Assembly: GCA_024998705.1 (NCBI GenBank) | Contig: JACOEF010000514.1 | Coordinates: forward strand, 1-8,460 | Reading direction: 5' to 3' | Source: Nitrospira sp. | GTDB taxonomy: Bacteria; Nitrospirota; Nitrospiria; Nitrospirales; Nitrospiraceae | DNA: 8,460 nucleotides | Shown here: positions 6,831-8,460 of the stretch, one piece after another | Position numbering within the stretch: the first letter of the stretch is position 1 | Layout of the letters: every line of letters begins with the position of its first letter | Notes under the pieces: model-generated | What the model was told of the DNA's origin: nothing | Seen by the model: the letters and a program-made list of their open reading frames with translations, nothing else | The model's database searches: none | Position numbers and translations under genes: made by a program

Positions 6831-7781
6831 GTGATTTGTTACGTGGAGGATTGGGCGGTCGATTCGCTGGATACGTTCGACCAGCTCGATCACTGGGCCA
6901 CGGAAGATGTCACACTCCTCCATATCCGTGAGGCCTGGCAGGGGGATTTTTCCCTGCTCGCCGGCGGCTACCACACGGTCTATCAGCGATTCCAGGACGT
7001 CGGGACCTACTGCTCCATCAGCCATCCCTGGCGCACCAAATCAGGCCTGCGGTTTCATGACCCCACGTGTATGTTCTGGCTGGGGTTCCGGCATAACCAT
7101 GCCTTCATCCGCGTGCGCCTCCATACGCAGGACGTGGTGACGCCCGGGGAAACGCGTGAAGACGCGCGAAGGGCCGAATGGGTAGATGAGCGGCGGGCGA
7201 TCTTTCTCGACGCGATCGGCACGTTGGACTTACCGGTCGAAACCTTCGTGGAGAAAGACAGTCTGGTGTTAAGGCCGGCGGATCCGGCGACACCGTTTTT
7301 CTGTTCCTGGCCCGATGCCTTCGGCCCCTGTCAGTTCGAATACAATTCCTTGGATGCCTACGAGTTTCTCGTGCCGGCGAGCCGGTTGGCGGCCACCTTT
7401 GCACCCCAGCCGGCCGGGGTGCGCGCCTACCTGACGGGCTTTTCGGAGCCGGCGTTGGAGGCGTTTGCCGCGGTGCAACCTGGAGCCCGTTCGGTGTACC
7501 GCTGTTCCGTGCATTGCGCACTGGGGGAATTGCCGGAAGTCCTCGTCACGATCGCGCCTCAAGGACGCCTCTATAGCACGCTCTGCGAATTCCAGACGCA
7601 GGAGTTGATGCCGGAAGGGAGCGACGCCTCGGCCATTATCGGGATCGTCGGCACCGCCGGCGGTTTCCAGTTGGAAGCCCGTTTGAATCGCGCCCCGCTG
7701 CCCGAAGAGCATATGGTCGGGTGGCTGGAACGACTGCTGGGATACGATGTGACGTATGCGCCGCTCCCCCCCTTCATGTGA
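6831..7781 (+). CDS. Hypothetical protein, probably N-terminally separated by a nonsense codon
   Basis: The open frame gives 316 residues from GTG 6831, three bases after a TAA. No Shine-Dalgarno precedes 6831, so if translated here it would need coupling to the upstream peptide. The protein is soluble, aromatic- and cysteine-containing, with notable segments CMFWLGFRHNHAFIRVRLH (about 80-98), FFCSWPDAFGPCQFEYNSLD (156-175) and YRCSVHCALGELPEVLVTIA (224-243). No signal peptide, membrane helix or catalytic motif is recognised and I cannot name a family. It ends with TGA, which is also the first three bases of TGACAGGAT at the edge of the repeat element. Confidence 0.65.
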   Translation: MICYVEDWAVDSLDTFDQLDHWATEDVTLLHIREAWQGDFSLLAGGYHTVYQRFQDVGTYCSISHPWRTKSGLRFHDPTCMFWLGFRHNHAFIRVRLHTQDVVTPGETREDARRAEWVDERRAIFLDAIGTLDLPVETFVEKDSLVLRPADPATPFFCSWPDAFGPCQFEYNSLDAYEFLVPASRLAATFAPQPAGVRAYLTGFSEPALEAFAAVQPGARSVYRCSVHCALGELPEVLVTIAPQGRLYSTLCEFQTQELMPEGSDASAIIGIVGTAGGFQLEARLNRAPLPEEHMVGWLERLLGYDVTYAPLPPFM

Positions 7782-7900
7782 CAGGATTCTGAAAACGGCT
7801 TCCAGCGGCGGTCTCGCTTCGTTCGAGGCCTCGACGTACCAGGGCAAAGTACGCCTCGCACTCACTGCGGCCTTGCCGGATAGCCGTTTTGAGCATCCTG
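7782..7900. repeat. 119-bp inverted-repeat element with CAGGAT..TGAAAA termini
   Basis: The left end CAGGATTCTGAAAACGGCT (7782-7800) and the inverse of the right end (7882-7900) match at 17 of 19 positions. The interior can also pair partly (CCTCGACGTAC around 7831 with GTACGCCTCG around 7849), so the whole element could fold into one long hairpin. It has no coding capacity. It is a REP- or MITE-like element and may act as a transcription barrier between the flanking genes. Confidence 0.7.
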
Positions 7901-7925
7901 TTGGTAGCCTGATTCCCCTCTTCGT

Positions 7926-7931
7926 TTGACA
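7926..7931 (+). promoter_or_regulatory. Perfect -35 hexamer before the DUF2914-like gene
   Basis: TTGACA is perfect, but the -10 at normal spacing (AAATCT at 7949-7954) is poor. If used, transcription would start at or next to the start codon. Confidence 0.35.
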
Positions 7932-7959
7932 ATCGCCTGCTTCTCCTGAAATCTAAGGC

Positions 7960-8460
7960 ATGGTCTCGATGGAGCGGTTCCAGTCCGTCTTGGGGAAGCC
8001 TTACCTGCCGCCGCTGTTTTTCTTTAGCGGCGTGACCTATGACACGCTGGTGTTGACGCGGATCGACCGCCTGCGGGACAACCTGCTGCTGCTCTTGTAC
8101 CTTACCCTGTTGGGCTTCCTGATCGTGCTGACCGGCCGGTTGGGCACGAACGAGGCGACGGTCGAGGATCTCCCGCCGGATGTGCCGTTCTTCATGAAAT
8201 GGGTGGTGCAGGCCAAGCCCTATGCGCCGATGGCCATTCAGTTTTTGCTGGGCAGCCTGTTCAGCGCCTATGCGATCTTTTATTCCAAGAGCGTGACCTT
8301 CGCCGGGACGGCCGTCTTTTTCTGTGTTCTGGTGGCCTTCCTGGTGGCAAACGAATTCCTCCGCAGCCGCTTGTCGAACGTGCAGCTACTGGTGAGTCTT
8401 TACGCGCTCGTGTGCTTCGCGTTCGTCACGTTTTTTCTGCCGGTCATGACCGGGTGGATG
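7960..8460 (+). CDS. DUF2914-like membrane protein, N-terminal part
   Basis: The frame from ATG 7960 runs 167 codons to the window end. The pattern YLPPLFFFSGVTYDTL (15-30), LTRIDRLRDNLLLLLYL (32-48), AIQFLLGSLFSAYAIFY (92-108) and VANEFLRSRL (129-138) matches the membrane part I know from bacterial DUF2914 proteins, in which a soluble DUF2914 domain follows at the C-terminus (outside this window). Membrane helices are likely at about 15-27, 41-58, 90-109, 114-134 and 141-164. An alternative start is ATG 7969, which places AAGG (7955-7958) at a more usable distance. Function is unknown. It is separated from the upstream gene by the inverted-repeat element, so it probably has its own promoter. 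Confidence 0.78.
   Translation, partial: MVSMERFQSVLGKPYLPPLFFFSGVTYDTLVLTRIDRLRDNLLLLLYLTLLGFLIVLTGRLGTNEATVEDLPPDVPFFMKWVVQAKPYAPMAIQFLLGSLFSAYAIFYSKSVTFAGTAVFFCVLVAFLVANEFLRSRLSNVQLLVSLYALVCFAFVTFFLPVMTGWM

Noticed and set aside
6384..7025. 213-residue minus-strand open frame
   Set aside because: Antisense shadow of the lipoprotein and following gene; no start signal or recognisable domain.

Overview
The window looks like chromosomal DNA of a GC-rich (roughly 58-60 % by eye) Gram-negative bacterium, most likely a Nitrospira-lineage member of the Nitrospirota. Reasons: a hopanoid-type epimerase next to a polyprenyl synthase and a carotenoid gene, a lipoprotein with a clear lipobox, a DUF2914-type membrane protein, and intergenic repeats of a style I associate with Nitrospira. 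The taxonomic call is inference; no marker gene is present.

Left part, minus strand (1-2592): an isoprenoid/membrane-lipid cluster read as ispA -> hpnA -> cruF-like gene. IspA would make farnesyl or geranylgeranyl diphosphate, HpnA belongs to hopanoid biosynthesis, and the third gene (cut by the window start) is a carotenoid biosynthesis membrane protein. A good sigma70-type promoter precedes ispA. The ispA reading frame is broken by an in-frame TAG at codon 142, with family-like sequence continuing in the same frame on the other side.

Middle (2593-3962): a gene-poor, repeat-rich stretch with a ParE/RelE-type toxin-antitoxin pair (3188-3654), a strong 25-bp hairpin, and two copies of a 48-bp repeat in opposite orientation (2636-2683 and 3772-3819) that bracket the toxin-antitoxin pair.

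Right part, plus strand (3963-8460): small, mostly uncharacterised genes. These are a C4HC3 (PHD/RING-like) zinc-finger protein overlapping by ATGA with a three-helix membrane protein; a 124-residue protein made of two tandem CxxC units; a 209-residue protein of unknown function; a lipoprotein; a roughly 350-codon gene interrupted by an in-frame TAA near its 5' end; and the N-terminal part of a DUF2914-like membrane protein that runs off the window. Intergenic elements beginning CAGGAT..TGAAAA directly follow two of the stop codons.

The most notable points are the two genes that each carry a single in-frame stop, the eukaryote-like PHD-type metal-ligand pattern in a small bacterial protein, and the inverted-repeat frame around the toxin-antitoxin locus. 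I see no convincing evidence for a wholly new defence or mobile system.
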